Source: Heterohyrax brucei (Eukaryota > Chordata > Mammalia > Hyracoidea > Procaviidae). Taken from it: DNA of 64,000 nt. Below the pieces are notes generated by a model, which made no database searches, was not told the DNA's origin, and saw only the letters and a program-made list of their open reading frames with translations. The stretch spans positions 36,568,501 to 36,632,500 of the forward strand of contig CM053164.1 of assembly GCA_028571685.1 (NCBI GenBank), given 5' to 3'. A program made the translations under genes and the position numbers. Each line of letters begins with the position of its first letter. Positions within the stretch are counted from its first letter, which is position 1. Positions 35,940-50,000 of this stretch are shown piece after piece.

Positions 35940-37310
35940 ATACTTTCTTGAGATGCAATTCGCATATCATACCCTTCACCCACTTAGAGTGTACAGTTCA
36001 GTGGTCCTTTGTATATTTACAGGATCATGCAACCTGTTACAATCTAGCTTTAGGATATTTTTATTCTTTCAAAAAGAAATAGACCCATTAGCAGTCTTTT
36101 CACCTCCACACTCCGTTAGTTGTTAGTTACTGTGTTAGTTACTGTTGTTAGGTACTGTGGAGTTGGTTCTGAGTCTTGGATCCCCTGTGTGCAGAGCAGA
36201 ACTGCTCCATAGGATTTTCTGGGCTGTTCCCTTTCACACAGCGATTGCCAGACTTGTCTTCCACGGTGTTGTCCACGGTTTTAGCTGATCAAAGCGTGTA
36301 GCTGTTTGGGCCAGCCAGAGACTCTCCTCTCAGTCCTAGGTAACCACAGATCTGCACTTTATAGGTAGGCTTATTTGGACATTTACAAATGAATCGCACA
36401 CTATGCAGTCTTCTGTGACTGGCTTCTTTCACTTAATGCTGTTTTCAGGGTTCATCCATGTTATAACATTTACTATTAGTACGTCTTTTTTATCATTTAA
36501 TAGAACACATTTCGTTTATTCATCAGTTGATGGATATTTGGGTTGGTTCCACCTTGAATAATGCAGCAGTTTGTAATAGGCGGAAAAAGCTATTTAAAAA
36601 CTACAAGCTTGGCAGTAAACATAGGTTTTCATTTCTCTTGGGTAGATACCTAGGAATGGAATTGCTAGGTCATGTGGTAATTCCACATAACTTTTGGAGG
36701 AACTGCCAAACTCTTTTCTACACCAGCTATACTATTTGACATTCCTACCAATGATGTAGGAGAGTTCTGATTTCTCTGCATCCTCCCCAAAACCTGCTTC
36801 TGTAGTTTTTCTGGTAGCCATCCTAGTGTGTGAAGTGATTTGCATTTTGCCGTTACCCAATAACTAATGACATTGGGCATTTTTTATGTGGTTATCCATT
36901 TCTGTATCTTCTTTGGAGAATGTCTTTTCCCTCCCTTGGCCATTTTTAAAATGGATTATTCATCTTATGATCATACAGTTATGAGAGCTCTTTATATATT
37001 ATGGATAAAAGTCCTTTGTCAAAGACAGGATTGGCAAATATTTTCATCCATTCCGTAGGTAGTCTTTTTACTTTCTTGATAGTGTCCTGCCTGTAAAGCA
37101 CAAAGTTTTGTATTTTGATCTAGTTCAGTTTATCTGTTTTTTTAATTACTTGTGCTTATGCCAGCCTTTCTTTAAGAAACCGTTGTCCAACTAGAGGTTA
37201 CGAAGATTTGTCCGTGTGTTTTCTTCTACGAGTCTTACACTTTTAGCTGTTGGTCAGTGATCCATTTTGAAATAATTTTTGTATATGGTATGACCCTTCT
37301 CTTTTATGAC
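35940..37310 (-). mobile_element. Old mammalian L1 3' part, split by an AfroSINE
   Basis: TTCTTTCAAAAAGAAATAGA, TTGATGGATATTTGGGTTGG and CTAGGAATGGAATTGCTAGG are typical of reversed L1M ends. The SINE at 36135-36345 interrupts it. Confidence 0.8.
36135..36345 (-). mobile_element. AfroSINE, old long variant
   Basis: GTTGTTAGGTACTGTGGAGT TGG (tail) and the central TTTTCTGGGCTGTTCCCTTT. It is diverged. Confidence 0.65.
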
Positions 37311-37890
37311 CTTTCTGGGAAATTACCGTGCAGCATTTCCCCTTGCCGCCTCCTTCTTTGTCCCTGGCCAGAACTTGGTTGCGTGGCCATGCCGTGTGAG
37401 AGGCTGGAGGGTGTCTGTTTCAGTATCTAGCATCCAATTTAACAGCCGAAAGCCTGTTCAGCTACAGTCTTTGGGAACGAGTCAATTCTGCGGCTTCCTT
37501 TCTAAAATAAATTCATTTGCCCAGTGCCACCCACAGATAACCAACAGGAGAGTTGAAGGCAAACCACAGGCACTTGCAGCCCTAGCTTTCCGCAGCCAGC
37601 TCGCTACCTCAGTGACTTACCCTAGGAAAACGGTCCCGACAGACTTGCTGGCCCTGCTCACCCCAGCCAACTTGGGCTCTTGGCCTTTTCCCCTCCGCGG
37701 AAAGGAAACCAAGAAACGGTGCGCTTCCAGGTCCTCAGTTTCCCCTGCGGTTCTCCACTTTCAGCGCACATTGCCCTCGGGCGGACGCGGCCGCGCCTCT
37801 GGCTCGTAGAACTTCGCGCCCCGCCCCTGCGCCGTGCTCCCTTGGCCGGGAGTCACCCCAGTCCCTGAGGGCTGAGGCGCCCGCCGGGCT

Positions 37891-37935
37891 ATGGAGAGAG
37901 TTCCCCTGTGGTGGGGCGATAACACCAGAGAGTGA
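37891..37935 (+). other. Short upstream ORF in the MFSD2B 5' leader
   Basis: ATG at 37891 opens a 14-codon frame (MERVPLWWGDNTRE) ending in TGA at 37933-37935. It ends 37 bases before the MFSD2B start codon and lies in a different frame. It matters only if transcription starts upstream of 37891, which the sequence does not show. Confidence 0.5.
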
Positions 37936-37972
37936 CAGCTGTAGTCGGATCTGTGCTGCCTTGAGTTGTGTG

Positions 37973-38059
37973 ATGGCGGTGGCCTCCGGAGGGACCTCAG
38001 CGCTGACCGCGGAGGCGCCGCTGTCCCGTCCTGAATCGCACAACTCGGAGCCCGGCTTG
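37973..38059 (+). CDS. MFSD2B: MFSD2B coding exon 1
   Basis: The exon holds 29 codons from MAVASGGTS to NSEPGL. The donor GTGAGC follows directly, phase 0. The N-terminal sequence is not conserved with human, so the start relies on the ATG, the CpG island and phase agreement with exon 2. Confidence 0.8.
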
Positions 38060-41000
38060 GTGAGCGCAAATCGAGGTGGGGCAAGGGGGGGTCTCTGCAA
38101 GCCTGGACAGGGAGCTGTAGGATCCTATGGCCCCCAGAGACGTTGGAGAATCTGATGGCAGCTTCTTGCTCGGCCAAGGTCAGCCTTTAGTCTTCTGACC
38201 TGCCCTCAGGGGGATTTTACAGGCTGGGGATAGTTAGAGTCCTACCGCCTCTTGAATCATCTCAGCCCCAGGCGGTGGAGGGGGAAGCTGAGTCTGTTAG
38301 CAAGTGAAGCAGCTTGCTGGATTCTTTCAATTAGGTTGAACTGGGGCAAGTCTCTGGTCACCTGATACCCAGTCCAGGGCTCTTGTTCCCTCTGGACCCT
38401 CCTGGACAGTCTTTTGAGTCCTGTAGGGCTTTCCATTGTGAGTGAGGAGGCTGCCTTCCCTCTCCAGTCTGCAGGGAGATGGTGTGGGCTTAACCTCCCT
38501 CTCAAACCGACTTAAACCAGGCATCAGGCTGACTCCCAAGAGGATAACCCCCAGGCGCTCAGGCCAAGAATGAAGCACAGTTAGGAACCCTGGGGTGCCT
38601 TCAGTCTTTTGACATCCTCAGTATGGGTGGAGCTAGGCTAGGGTTCACTCTGAGAGGACTCGCAACTCAGGCCTTGCCGTGTCATGCTGAATGCTAAGTC
38701 CTCTCCCGCTCAGTGGCCAAGGCATTCCCTGTGGGTTCACTTGACCACCACCTCCATTCCGCATCTTGACTCAGTGCATCCTAAGGAAGGATGCACTGTG
38801 GCTCCTAAGGAAGAAAGTGAGGTGAGGCATTTGGGAAAACTCATTTCCTAGTGAAAACTTAGGAATTCAAGGTGAGGTTAATGGCAGTAGGGAAAAAAAC
38901 ATTGCCAATGAAGTGCCAGCATTTAACTCAAACAACAACCCTATGAGATACATACTTTTCCTATTTTACAGGTGAGGAAACAAGTTCAGTGATTAAATAA
39001 GTTGTCCTAGGTCACATAGCTAGAGATGGCAGATAGAGGATTTGAAATACAAATGTGTGGGACTCTCTAACTTGGACTGAGTGCACTGTAACGGCTTATG
39101 ATCAGGCAGGTACAGTTGTCAAAACGCTAAGATTATATCTCTAGTTTCAGCTGGAATTTCTTTTTCTATCCTTTGAATGCCTTCTGTGTTCCAGAAATTT
39201 GCTGGATACATTTAGGGATACATCTCCCATTGTGGGAAAGGGGAGAGCTGCCATGTTTGATTCTTCCTGGTTTTAAAGTTTTCTGGAAATTGAAATAATG
39301 TTCATACAAATTTCAGACCACATCCTGCTTTGAGTATGGGTTTCCTCTGTGGGTAGGAGAGCATGCAAAGGATGTGATAAACCCTTATCTGGGAAGACCT
39401 TCCCTTAGAAAGAGCCCAGGGAGGGCCTCCTGCCAGATAGGGAAATGGGTGAAACCATAATCTTCTCTACTCCCCCTTCTACTCCCTAAGCGTTGGATGA
39501 GGAAGAGGAATTTCCAGCATCTTTTAAAGAAATTACACAGTATTATCTTGGCCATTCTTTCAACAAATTCATATGGAACACCGAAAATCAGACCCACTGT
39601 GTTAAGTCAATTCCAACTCACAGTGACCCTGTAGGACAGTAAAACTGCTCCATATGGAGTCCAGGGGGCACCTGGCGGGTAGCACTAAACCACTGTGCCA
39701 CCAGGATTTCTGTCGAGCACCTACTGTATGCCAGGCATTGTTCTTGTAACTGGAGACACCAAGATGAGTGAAACAGCTATGGTTCATGCTTTCAGAGAGC
39801 TTATATTCTGGTGGGGAAGGCAGGAAATAGAATGTACGCAGCAGCAGGTTTGATGAGAGATATCTGGGTGATCAGGGAAGGCCACTTGGAGGGAGATGGG
39901 TAGCACTTACACTGAGACTTGAATGACAAGGAGTCATGTGAAGATCTGGAGGAAGACAGCACAAGGACCAGAAGCACAAAGGCCTTGAGGCAGCAACAGG
40001 TTGACTCACAGTGACCCTATATGACTGAGTAGAACTGTCCTGTAGAATTTCCAAGGAGTTTGGGGGACAGGAATGAGGTCACCGTGGCTAGAGAAGAGCT
40101 ATCTAAGTGTGGTGGGAGACGGGTGGGGTATCAGCAGGGTCCAGCCATCTTTATAGAAGCTGTAATGGCAACCTGTTGGAAGGTTTTAGCAGAGAGAAAA
40201 CAAGATCTGATTTACAATTATTTAAAGATTCCTTTGGCTGGTGGGCAGAGAGTGGACTGTAGAGTATGAGAGCAGAAGCAAGGAAGCCACTTAGGAGGCT
40301 GTCACCAGGAGATTAATTACACAGGTGTCAGGAAGATGGGCAAGGATGATTCAGGGGCCCGAGCCACTGGATGGGCAGTGGGAACAACATGGTTAGAAAT
40401 TGGTTTAGACCGTGGGATGGGAAATCAAGATCTGTGTTTTGCCCATGTTTAGCTAGGGTACCTGTTAGACATCCATAAGGGAGCTATGAGTAGACAGTTG
40501 AATATTTGAGTGTGTTCTTTGGATAGCCCCAGCTAGGATGTACAGTTGAGGGTCATAAGCATTACTTCAGTGGTGACCTGGCAGATGGGGGAAGGGGGCA
40601 GGAAAGAGGAAGATGCTCAGATTTGTAATGTGTGCTGATTCTGTGGTCTCAATACTCTGACCACGAATGATTTAAAGCTGCCAGTAGTTCAGCAACTGGC
40701 TTCCACAGTTCTTGAGCATTTAACAGTCACCTCTTAGAGCCACTGCCTCATGTGCTCATCAAAACAACCCGGTGATATTGTCAGGAATATTCCATTGGAA
40801 AGGTGAGGAAAATGCGGTCACATGGGGGTATGGTGGCTAAGAAAGGGCTCAAGCCTAGGTCTCCTGACTCCTTCACGTTCACTGACTGAAGATTATAGCA
40901 GCCACTGAGGGAAGCATGGACGCAGAGGTGTAAGGAAGAGCTTCCTCCCAATAATGCTTATCAGTTCAGGGTTTAGGATTCTTTCTTGTCTCACTTCCTA

Positions 41001-44000
41001 TTAGGATACCCCTTGTCACTGAGTCATTTCCAATTCAGTGACCTTACAGGACAGAGTAGAACTGTCCCGTGAAGTTTCCCAGGAGCACCTGGTAGATTTG
41101 AACTGCTGACCTTTTTGGTTAGCGGCTGTAGTTCTCAACCGCTAAACCACCGGGACTTCTCATTAGGCGTAGATAAGTTGGAGTAAACTGAGGCTGAGAG
41201 GTTGCTGGAACTTTCCCATAGGGACTTGAATGGCCACCACAGGGGTGCAGAGAGCTGTTGTGTGTCTGTGGGTTGGGAGCTTAGCTCCAGTGTCTCCCCC
41301 AGGACAGCAGAGCCAGTCACCTTTCTTTCTTTACGAAGTTGTGCTACGGCATTGGCGGGATCCCCAACCAGGTGGCCTCCAGTGCCACAGCCTTCTACCT
41401 GCAGCTCTTCCTGCTTGATGTAGCACAGGTAAGTGGGGCACCAGCCTGGGGCCACCGTCTCCCGCCTTCCTTCTGTCCTCTCCCCTTTGGTTCTTCTGTC
41501 CCGACCTGGGTACCAGTGGCCGCCCTTGGCAGACAACATTGCTAACCAAGGCTGACAAAAAGCCAGACACTACTGAGGGCCACCTCCTTCAGGATGTTTA
41601 CCCCAGCCTTATTTGTAGTGGAAAAAGGGGGAAAAGGTGTGACTGCCCAGCAACACAGGAGCAGCCGAGTAAGTTGTGTCGTATAGGTAGAGCCCTGGGG
41701 GCACAGGGGTGAGGACCTCAACTGCTAACCAGAAGGCTGGTTTAAACCCATCTGTGGCTCCTCAGAGTCTGCTTCCAGAAAGAGCACGACCTCTGACACC
41801 CTGGAGGGTCACTAGGAGTGGGAGTTGACTTGACAGCGAGGGTTTTTTTTGTTTGTTTGTTTTATATCCACATAAGGGACTATTTAGGTAGCCATCTAGG
41901 GTTAGCTCAGTACCTGCTTCACAGTGCAATGTCAAGTAACAAAAGCCAGTTTTAGAGATGAGTATATAAAATGATCCCATTTTAACAAAGGTATGCCCCA
42001 TATTTGTGTGTGCATGTGTTTATGTGTATATCTATATATGATTAAAATAAAAGCATGTGAATACACACCAGGCTATTAATGTTGGCTGCAGGAGGGAAAG
42101 GTGGGGAGTAGGGGAGATGCAAAAAAAGATCCATAGTTCTTTATAAAAATGACACTGATATTTATCTAAGATTGTAAATTAGAAGTGCATGAAAGAAGGA
42201 TCAAAATGCCTCCAGCAGTTGTCTCAGGAAGGTGAGCTTCCAGATAAGCTTTGCTTAGTATTTTTCTGTACTGTTTGGATGTTTTTATAATGAGTATATT
42301 TATGTAATTAGAAAAGTCAATAAAACATTTTCATCGTGAACCAAAAAGTCTTTCTCTGAGTATCAGCCCTGATACACCCTTCTTGCTTTGAGCCACCCCT
42401 GGGGCTTCTGTTAGAGCCCCATGTCCTCTAGAAGGTCACTTAGCCTGAGGAACAATGGAAATTGTGCACCCATGCCCACTTCCCTCCACCTGTCACTAGT
42501 TCATGTGCCAGTCCTCTGGATTTGTGCCCTGGTGGGGAGGCCTGGTGGCCCTAAGCACTGTGGCCGTGCACCCTCACCAGGTTCCCAGGTCTGTTCACAG
42601 GTAGGCAGGCCTTCTCTATCCCCTGCTTGGTCGTTTCAGATCCCTGCTGCCCAGGTGTCCATTGCCCTGTTTGGAGGGAAGGTATCTGGGGCAGCTGCCG
42701 ACCCTGTGGTTGGGTTCTTCATCAACAGAAGCAGAAGGACAGGGTCTGGACGACTCATGCCCTGGTGAGCAGCTGCACAGTCCTTAGGATCCAGGTACCC
42801 ATCCTGGGGCTGAGGACACTGTGTTTGTCACAGCCCTATTTCTTGGTAGAAAACCCCATGGATTGTTACAGGATCAGACTGGACTGTAAGTGGCTAGGGA
42901 CTAGGCAGCGCCCAGATTGCAGGCCTTTCAGTTCAGAAATGTTTTTGGGAACTCCCTTCTCAGGTCCTATGGACAGGCTGGCCTGGAGGCCATGGGGGTC
43001 TCAGAGAGGAACTGCAACTTGCCTGTCCTTCAGTGTCCTCAGTAGAGGGAATGGCACACTGAGGACAAGGGCCCCAGCTGGAATCCAGCAGTGAATGGGC
43101 CTCTTCTCTGTCTAGCACCCCCACATCTGATCAGCTGCCTGGATCTAGACCATTACTTCTCCCCCTTTGCCTGACTCCCATGCTGAGAGCACAGCCCAGA
43201 GCTTCTCCAAAGGCTTGTGCCCAGATGGGGTGAGGATGTTCCAGGCTGGGCCCTTGCATTGTCTCTGTCCTGATGCAAGGGGTACTTCTCACCCCTGTGC
43301 CTCCACAGGGTGCTGGGCTGCACACCCTTCCTCACATTGGCTTACTTCTTCCTATGGTTCCTGCCCCCCTTCACCAGTTTTCGGGGCATCTGGTACATGA
43401 TCTTCTACTGCCTGTTCCAGGCCCTGGCCACGGTGAGTGTACACTCCTCGTCTTAGTTACCTAGTGCTGCTATAACAGAAATCCCTCAGGTGGGTGGCTT
43501 TAACATACATTATTTTCTAGCAGTTTAGGAGGCTGGAAGTCCAAACTGAGGGTACCAGTTCTAGGGGAAAGCCTTCTCAGTTGGCTCTGGAGAAAGGTTA
43601 TTGTGTCTTCAGCTTCTGGTTACTGGATTCCCTGGAGAGTTCCATGTGTCTTAGCATCTGTTTTATCCCATCTCTCTGCTTGCTTGTTTAATCTCTTTTC
43701 TGTCTCCTAAAAGAGACAGACCCAAGACACACCCTACACTAATACTGCTCCATTAACATAAAGACAACCCATTCCCCAGTGGGAGTATAACCACTGGCAT
43801 ACAGGTTAGGAGTTACAGCATACATTTGGGGGAACATAATCCAAACAGCTGGGTGAACCTGCACTCTGCAAACCCCATCGCTGGCCAGTGGCTTTCCTGA
43901 AATGGGAAGATGGGTGACTAGGAGGAACACACCAGCACAACTGTGATGGGAAAGCTGTCCTTCATTTTATCCTGCCTCGGGCTGGATGCCCCCTCCTGCC

Positions 44001-47000
44001 CCTAGTGGTGGGATGCCGGGTTGGATAGAGTCTCTACAGCCTCAATCTCATGAAGCTGGGTCAGCTGTTGGGGAGCCTGAGTTGCTGTACCATCCTAAGC
44101 ACTGCCTGGGCACCCCAGTTCTTCCAGGTGCCCTACACGGCGCTCACCATGCTCATGACCCCCAGCCCGACACAGAGAGACTCGGCCACTGCTTACCGTG
44201 AGTGCGGGCTGGGAGAGGGCGAGGTGACTCTGTCCTTTGGGACACATGCCAGGTCCTGGGGCAGGAGCCTTAGGACCCTGTGGGCAGGAGGACGCCGCAC
44301 TTGGTCACACTGCACGGTCGCTGTGTCCCCAGGGATAACCATGGAGATGGCAGGGACCCTGATGGGAGCGACGGTCCACGGACTCATCGTGTCCGGCGCC
44401 CACGGGCCCCACCGCTGCGAGAACGACTCGGTCACGGAGCCAGAGGGAGTTTCCCCCGATGCAGTAAGTGCCCGAGCGTCCTGACCCCACCTCGCTGTGA
44501 CCACCTCAGCGACCACCTCTTTCCTCTGGGGCCCTTGCACACACTCTCATTCCTTTTCTGTGCCTCTCACAGAGCAGAGGACACCCAAGTCTGCGACAAG
44601 TCATAGCCGTCCTTCCAAACCTCATGCTGGATTCCTTCTCAACGTAAACTAATAGATCGGCAGGCGGTCCCCAGAGAAGGGACAAAGAATGGGGAAAGGG
44701 GTGGGTTGTGGCCCTGGCCACAGGCGGTGGCTCGAAGGTGCCCTCAAGCGTTCAGGAGGAGAGGGCAGCTGGACAGTTTGCCGACGGTCTGGGCAGAGGC
44801 CTCGGTGAAGCACCCACCCCTCCAGCCTCCCAAACCCCAGTGTGAAGAGGCAAGAGGAAGGGGGAAGGGGCACATTATCCTCACCCCTCAAACCAAGCTC
44901 CTTTTCAGCAGTTAGAGGAAACACATCTACCTGTCAAGGTCATCCATTTTTCTCTTTGTTCCCCTTTTTCCTTAAGCACATGACATCAGTATCCTCCAGA
45001 CACCTAGGAATCATCTTTGTGCTGGTCTCTGTTCCTCAGCTCTCCACTCTACCCTGTTATGAAGTCCTGGTGGCCTAATGGTCTACTAACCAAAAGGTCA
45101 GCAGCTCAAGCACCAGGCACTCCTTGGAAACTGTGGAACAGTTCTACTCTGTCCTATAGGGTTGCTATGTCAGAACTGACTCGACAGCACTGGGTTTGGT
45201 TTGATTTGGGGTTTGGCCAGTCTTTAAAGGTCCAGTTCACCCTGAAGCGGCCACTGCTCAGCTTCCCACTACCACCCTCTGGCCTACATCACCATCTCCC
45301 TCTTCCCCCAACTTCTGTATCAGCCTCTGACAGTCTCCCAGCCTCCTGCCACCCCCTGCCCCAGACCAATCAGACTGACATTTTAAAGGACAAACGGGAC
45401 CTTGTCTTTTCCTTGGCTAACAGCCCTGTGGCAAGGCCTCTCCTTAAGAAGCATTCCAGGTGGCCTGGAGCACTCATTCTGGGTAATCCAGCCCAACAGT
45501 CCTATTTTTCCACATTTGGGTTCCCACTGGTTCCCAAGCCCAGTGCTTTACTTGAACACAGACCCCTGAACTGGGTGGCCATCACCTTTAGGATTTGCTA
45601 CAAGCGGCGTTTCCCCAGGTTTGACTGTGGGGCCTCTCTGTACCCTTCTGTGTATTTGTTTGTTTAACTGATAAATATTTCAGATTTACAAAAAGGTAGA
45701 AAAGCTGTGGTTCTCAAATTGTGGTCCTTGGACCAGCAGCATCAGTATCACTTGGGAACTTGTTAGAAGGGCCAGTTCTTGCGTCCCACCCCAGCCCTAC
45801 CAATTCATAAATTCTGAGGATGGACTCAACACCACAGTCGTTTAATGAGACCTCCAGGGGTTCTGATACCAGCCATCATTTGGTGATCAGTGTTGTGAGA
45901 ATACCGCCACAATTGTTCACACGCCCTACCACCCATTTAAAAAACATTGCAATTCAAGTTTCTGTTTATAGCCCCCAGCCCATATCCAGGGCTAGCTACA
46001 TAATTTGTGGAATCTAATGCAACCTAGTAAAAATGTGAGGCCCCAGCTGAGGTTTGGGAAGTGAAGCCCCCTCCCACAGGCCCCACTGCCCCAACCAAGG
46101 AATTATAGTCTCCCAAATGGTGGGATGCTCTGGGCACCTAGATCAGATGTGGATATCTCCCACACCTCAGGCACTCTCTAAGCAGTGCCATTGGCACTGC
46201 TGCCCTGGTGTGGAAAGGCTGCCACCAGGCTCCTCCCTGACTGACTCTCCCACACCCCTATCCAGGCCCCTACTTGAGGCAGAAGACTACTGTATGGGGT
46301 CTGTCTGGGACTGCTCACCCTACCACCCCGTGACAGGGTGGAGTTGTGGCCAGGTGGAGGCGGCCAGGCAGGGCTGAGGGTGTGAGGGATGGAGAGCAGT
46401 GGCTGACACACCACCAGTTCTAGGCAGATGGGTCTCATGCAAGCTGAGGCCCCTGCCACTACAAACTGCACTGTCCACTGACTTTGCTTACAAAATACAA
46501 ATTCAATGATAAAATTATCAGGAATTTGAAGACAAGGACGACGTGGCATTAAGCACATCGGCAATGCATCCAGCACTGGGCAGCTGTTCTCATGCTTTTT
46601 TTTTTTTTAATGATTGAATAAAAATATGCATTCCCATATACATTTGCATGCCCACCTTAGCATACATATGCAGCTTCCACTGCTCTCCCTGCCCAGTGAC
46701 AGCACTTTTTCTCTCTGCTCCATACATGTCCCATCCTACCAACAGTCTCCTTCCCCCTCCTCTCCACTCACTCCCTTTCCTCCAGTAAGAGGTCAGCAGG
46801 ATGATACCCTATAGATGCACAGAACCATAAAGTGCACCCAAGGTATGGTCACTCTGCGTCACCAAGTCCAATCCATTCCTGTCCAAAGAGTAGACCTTCA
46901 TTATGATTTATGGGCAGGGGCAGCATCAGGGCCACGGGCCAAGCTCCCAGGGGATCCCCATGCATTCTTTACACAGATCTTTATGACCTATTTTTCTTCC

Positions 47001-50000
47001 CCTGAATGACAGGTAACACACCTTATTCCCTACACTGATCTGGGCCATTGTGCTTCATGCTGCTGTGCCATGTGCTCATGCATCTGTCTTCCTGTCTCAC
47101 CTGTGTCCCTTATTGCAGGTAGGCAGGTGTAACCTTAGGGCTTAGCATACATAAGTCAGCAGCAATGTTTGCCTAAGGAAGTTAGTGAAAGGACAAGCCA
47201 GCCAGTCCTGGGCCCCATGGACACTGATATCCCCTTTCCATGGCGGCTTCACTAGACTGGCAGAAATGCATGTGTGTGGAGGAGCCACTCTGAGAGGAGG
47301 GGAACTCAGCATCCTTGGGCTCAGGCTGAGAACCACCCTGCTCCCACTGGTAGCAGCTCCAGTCCTGCCCCTCGTGTCCCTACCCACGGGTTGGAGATAC
47401 CACACCCACCCCATTTCTGTCCTGTCCCACAGATGCGTCTCTACTCCATCGCGGCTGCTGTGGTTGCTGTCACCTACCCTGTGTGCACTGGCCTGCTCTT
47501 CGTCGGGGTGAAGGAGCAGCCAGGTAACAAGGGTGGAGGGAGAGTATGGAAAACACAAGCTGGGGAGCAGGCCTTCTTTTAAGGGTGGGTTTTGGTTTTG
47601 AACTCTCCAAGCCAAGGTGTCCCCTTGCTGTGTTGCAGACTCTCCAGTCCCAGTCTCAGGCCAAGGCCTGAGTTTCCTGGCGGGACTGAGCCTCACTGTC
47701 CGGCACATGCCCTACCTGAGGCTGGTGGTCTCCTTCCTGTTCATCTCAGCTGCTGTCCAGGTACATCTGGCCAGGTTGATCCATGCTGGCTTGGTCCTAG
47801 TCATACTGACCCAGGCTTCAGAGGTGGGCACCAGACTGAGGCTTAAGGTTTAATACAAAGAAATCTGTGGTTGGCACTGTTGCCCAGAAAAGCTGGTTCT
47901 CAGAGAAGAGACCACAACTGGCTTGTGAGATGAGGGGAAGGCCAGGGCCAGGCACTAGGAGACTGGGGTGATTTCCTGTCACCTTAGCTGAAGTTCAGTG
48001 AAGTCCACCGGATCCTAGCTGTGCAGGGGGTCAGGGTGGGATAGGAACGGTGGTGACTCCTGTGCCGGGACAAGCGCCCTCTGTGACCCACGGGTCACAT
48101 GATGCCGGCAGCGAGCCAAGTGCCAGATCCCAAAGAGGAGGCCAGACTGTCAGAGCCTCTGTTATACGCTGGCCACACCCACCCTGCCTGTCTCCCTCCT
48201 CAGGTTGAGCAGAGCTACCTGGTCCTGTTCTGTACACATGCCACCCAGCTACATGACCACTTCCAGAAGCTGGTGCTAACTATCTTGGTGAGCAGTCTAG
48301 GGTGGTGAGGCAAGATCATTTGGGGGCCTGAGTGGGGACATGTGTAATCCGTAACATGACACACGTGCGGCCAGCACTGGTCGTCAACATTCGTGACTGC
48401 TTTGGTCTTCGGCACCTGCATTGCAGCAGAGGGTAAGATTGGGGCCAAGGTCATACAGTTTAAACCATGAGTTCAATTCATGGAACAGGGTAGGGGCAAG
48501 GTCAAGGCCAGGAATCCCATGCAAAAGCCTAGGCACTGGGATGTGGGCAGCTCATCCCTGGCTGTGACATTCCTTCACAGGCATCAGCTGTGCTGAGCAC
48601 CCCAGTGTGGGAGTGGGTTCTACATCGACTTGGGAAGAAGACCCCAGCCCTTGGGATCTTCGTGAGTTGGGCAGGAAATGAGGCCCAGAGATGGCAGTGG
48701 GAGAGGGACGGGGGAGTTAGCATAGATCCTGACCTTCTGGGGCCAGGGGGCTGGGTCTGTGTTCCGTGGTATCTTCAACACCCAGGGTCAGGCACAAACG
48801 GCCACTGTAAAGCCTGGTGAATGTGGGACTGAAAGAACAAGTCTAGGGAAGAAAGCGGAGGGATTGGCTGGTATGTCTGTCTTCTCAGGTGATGGTGCCT
48901 TTTGCAATCTTGCTGGCTGCTGTGCCCACAGCACCCGTGGCCTACATAGTGGCCTTTGTGTCTGGCGTGAGCATTGCTGTGTCCTTGCTGCTGCCCTGGT
49001 AGGCTGGGGGAGGGGGCAGGGTCTGGGAACTTCCCATCTCTCCACAATGGGAATCCTCTCTTTCACATCAACCTGCTGTCCGAGGGCCCAGTGACCAGGC
49101 CCTAGAAGGGCACCAGAGGCAGCAGCGGTGCTGGGCACACTGCCCGTGGTCCTCTGTGGGCCAGTCCTGGTCCTGGTCTTGGTCAAGAGGACCCAGGGAT
49201 GAAGTCCACTTGGTCTCAGTTCTTGAGCAGCTTACAGATTGGGGGGATGTCAAGGGGATAACAGGGCTAACTCTGTAGCCCCCTTTACCCCCAGGTCCAT
49301 GCTGCCGGATGTGGTGGACGACTTCCAGCAGAAGCACCACCATGGTCCAGGCCTGGAGACTATCTTTTACTCCTCCTACGTCTTCTTCACCAAGCTTTCC
49401 GGCGCAGCTGCCCTGGGCATTTCCACACTCAGTCTGGAGTGAGTCCCAGGGTGCAGGGGTGTGGGCAAGTCACAAAGGACTTGTGGGGGGAGAAGAAAAA
49501 GGCAAAGCCCCCTCCAGCCAGCCCATAAGCCTGGCCCAAGCTCTGCCCTCAGGTTTCTTTGTGCACATGACTGACACAGGCCTTTCTCGGGGACTGGACC
49601 CACCTTCTGAAGCCCCAGCGCCCACATCTTCAGTTCTCTCTCCCCCTGGCCAAGCCATCCCCTCAGCACTCTCCATCCCCATAGCTAGGCTGGATCCAAG
49701 TTTCTGGATATTGTGTGGGTGGGGTATCCGGGATCCCTTGACTCAGGGAGCTCAGCTGGGTGAGGATCTGACCAGATGGCTGGGTGGTGTTTCTCCAGGT
49801 TCGTGGGGTACAAGGCTGGAGCCTGTGACCAGGCAGTGGAGGTGGTGGTGACCCTCAAGGTCCTCATTGGGGCCGTGCCCACCTGCATGATCATCATTGG
49901 TCTTTGCATCCTCCTGCTCAGCCCCACTTCGAGGGTGCCATGTGCCGCCCGCCAGGATCCCTCCCGCCAGCTGAGCCTTCGGAGGTGGGTACCCTGTGTG

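Larger units (their letters stand above)
37660..38110 (+). promoter_or_regulatory. MFSD2B: CpG-rich promoter and first exon of MFSD2B
   Basis: This is the only dense CpG cluster in the window, with runs such as CGGGCGGACGCGGCCGCGCC near 37779. A GC box (CCCCGCCCC) lies at 37819-37827 and a GATAA at 37918-37922. There is no TATA box at a sensible place. MFSD2B is expressed in erythroid and megakaryocytic cells, so a GATA element would fit, but this one lacks the preferred A/T before GATAA; that link is inference. The transcription start is not determined. Confidence 0.7.
44464..47432. other. MFSD2B intron 6, 3 kb, repeats only
   Basis: Holds an AfroSINE, a MER5-like element and an L1 3' end (listed separately). 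No coding exon is seen between exons 6 and 7, and the two exons are in phase with each other. Confidence 0.8.

Noticed and set aside
37306-37809. 167-codon frame before the MFSD2B CpG island
   Set aside because: No similarity to a protein I know, spans L1 end and promoter sequence, and does not splice in phase to exon 2.
41339-41428. Shorter MFSD2B exon 2 using the AG at 41338
   Set aside because: It would keep the frame but lose the conserved LSFFTK segment, while the upstream acceptor has a better pyrimidine tract and restores DSRxxxLSF.
45017-45667. 216-codon plus-strand frame in MFSD2B intron 6
   Set aside because: Runs straight through an AfroSINE, has no recognisable domain, and exons 6 and 7 join in phase without it.
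47142-47708. 188-codon minus-strand frame across MFSD2B exons 7 and 8
   Set aside because: Antisense to conserved coding exons and introns; no known protein, and its openness follows from the GC-rich codons opposite.
49309-49851. 180-codon frame overlapping MFSD2B exons 12 and 13
   Set aside because: A shifted frame over the conserved exons and the intron between them; the true frame is unambiguous.
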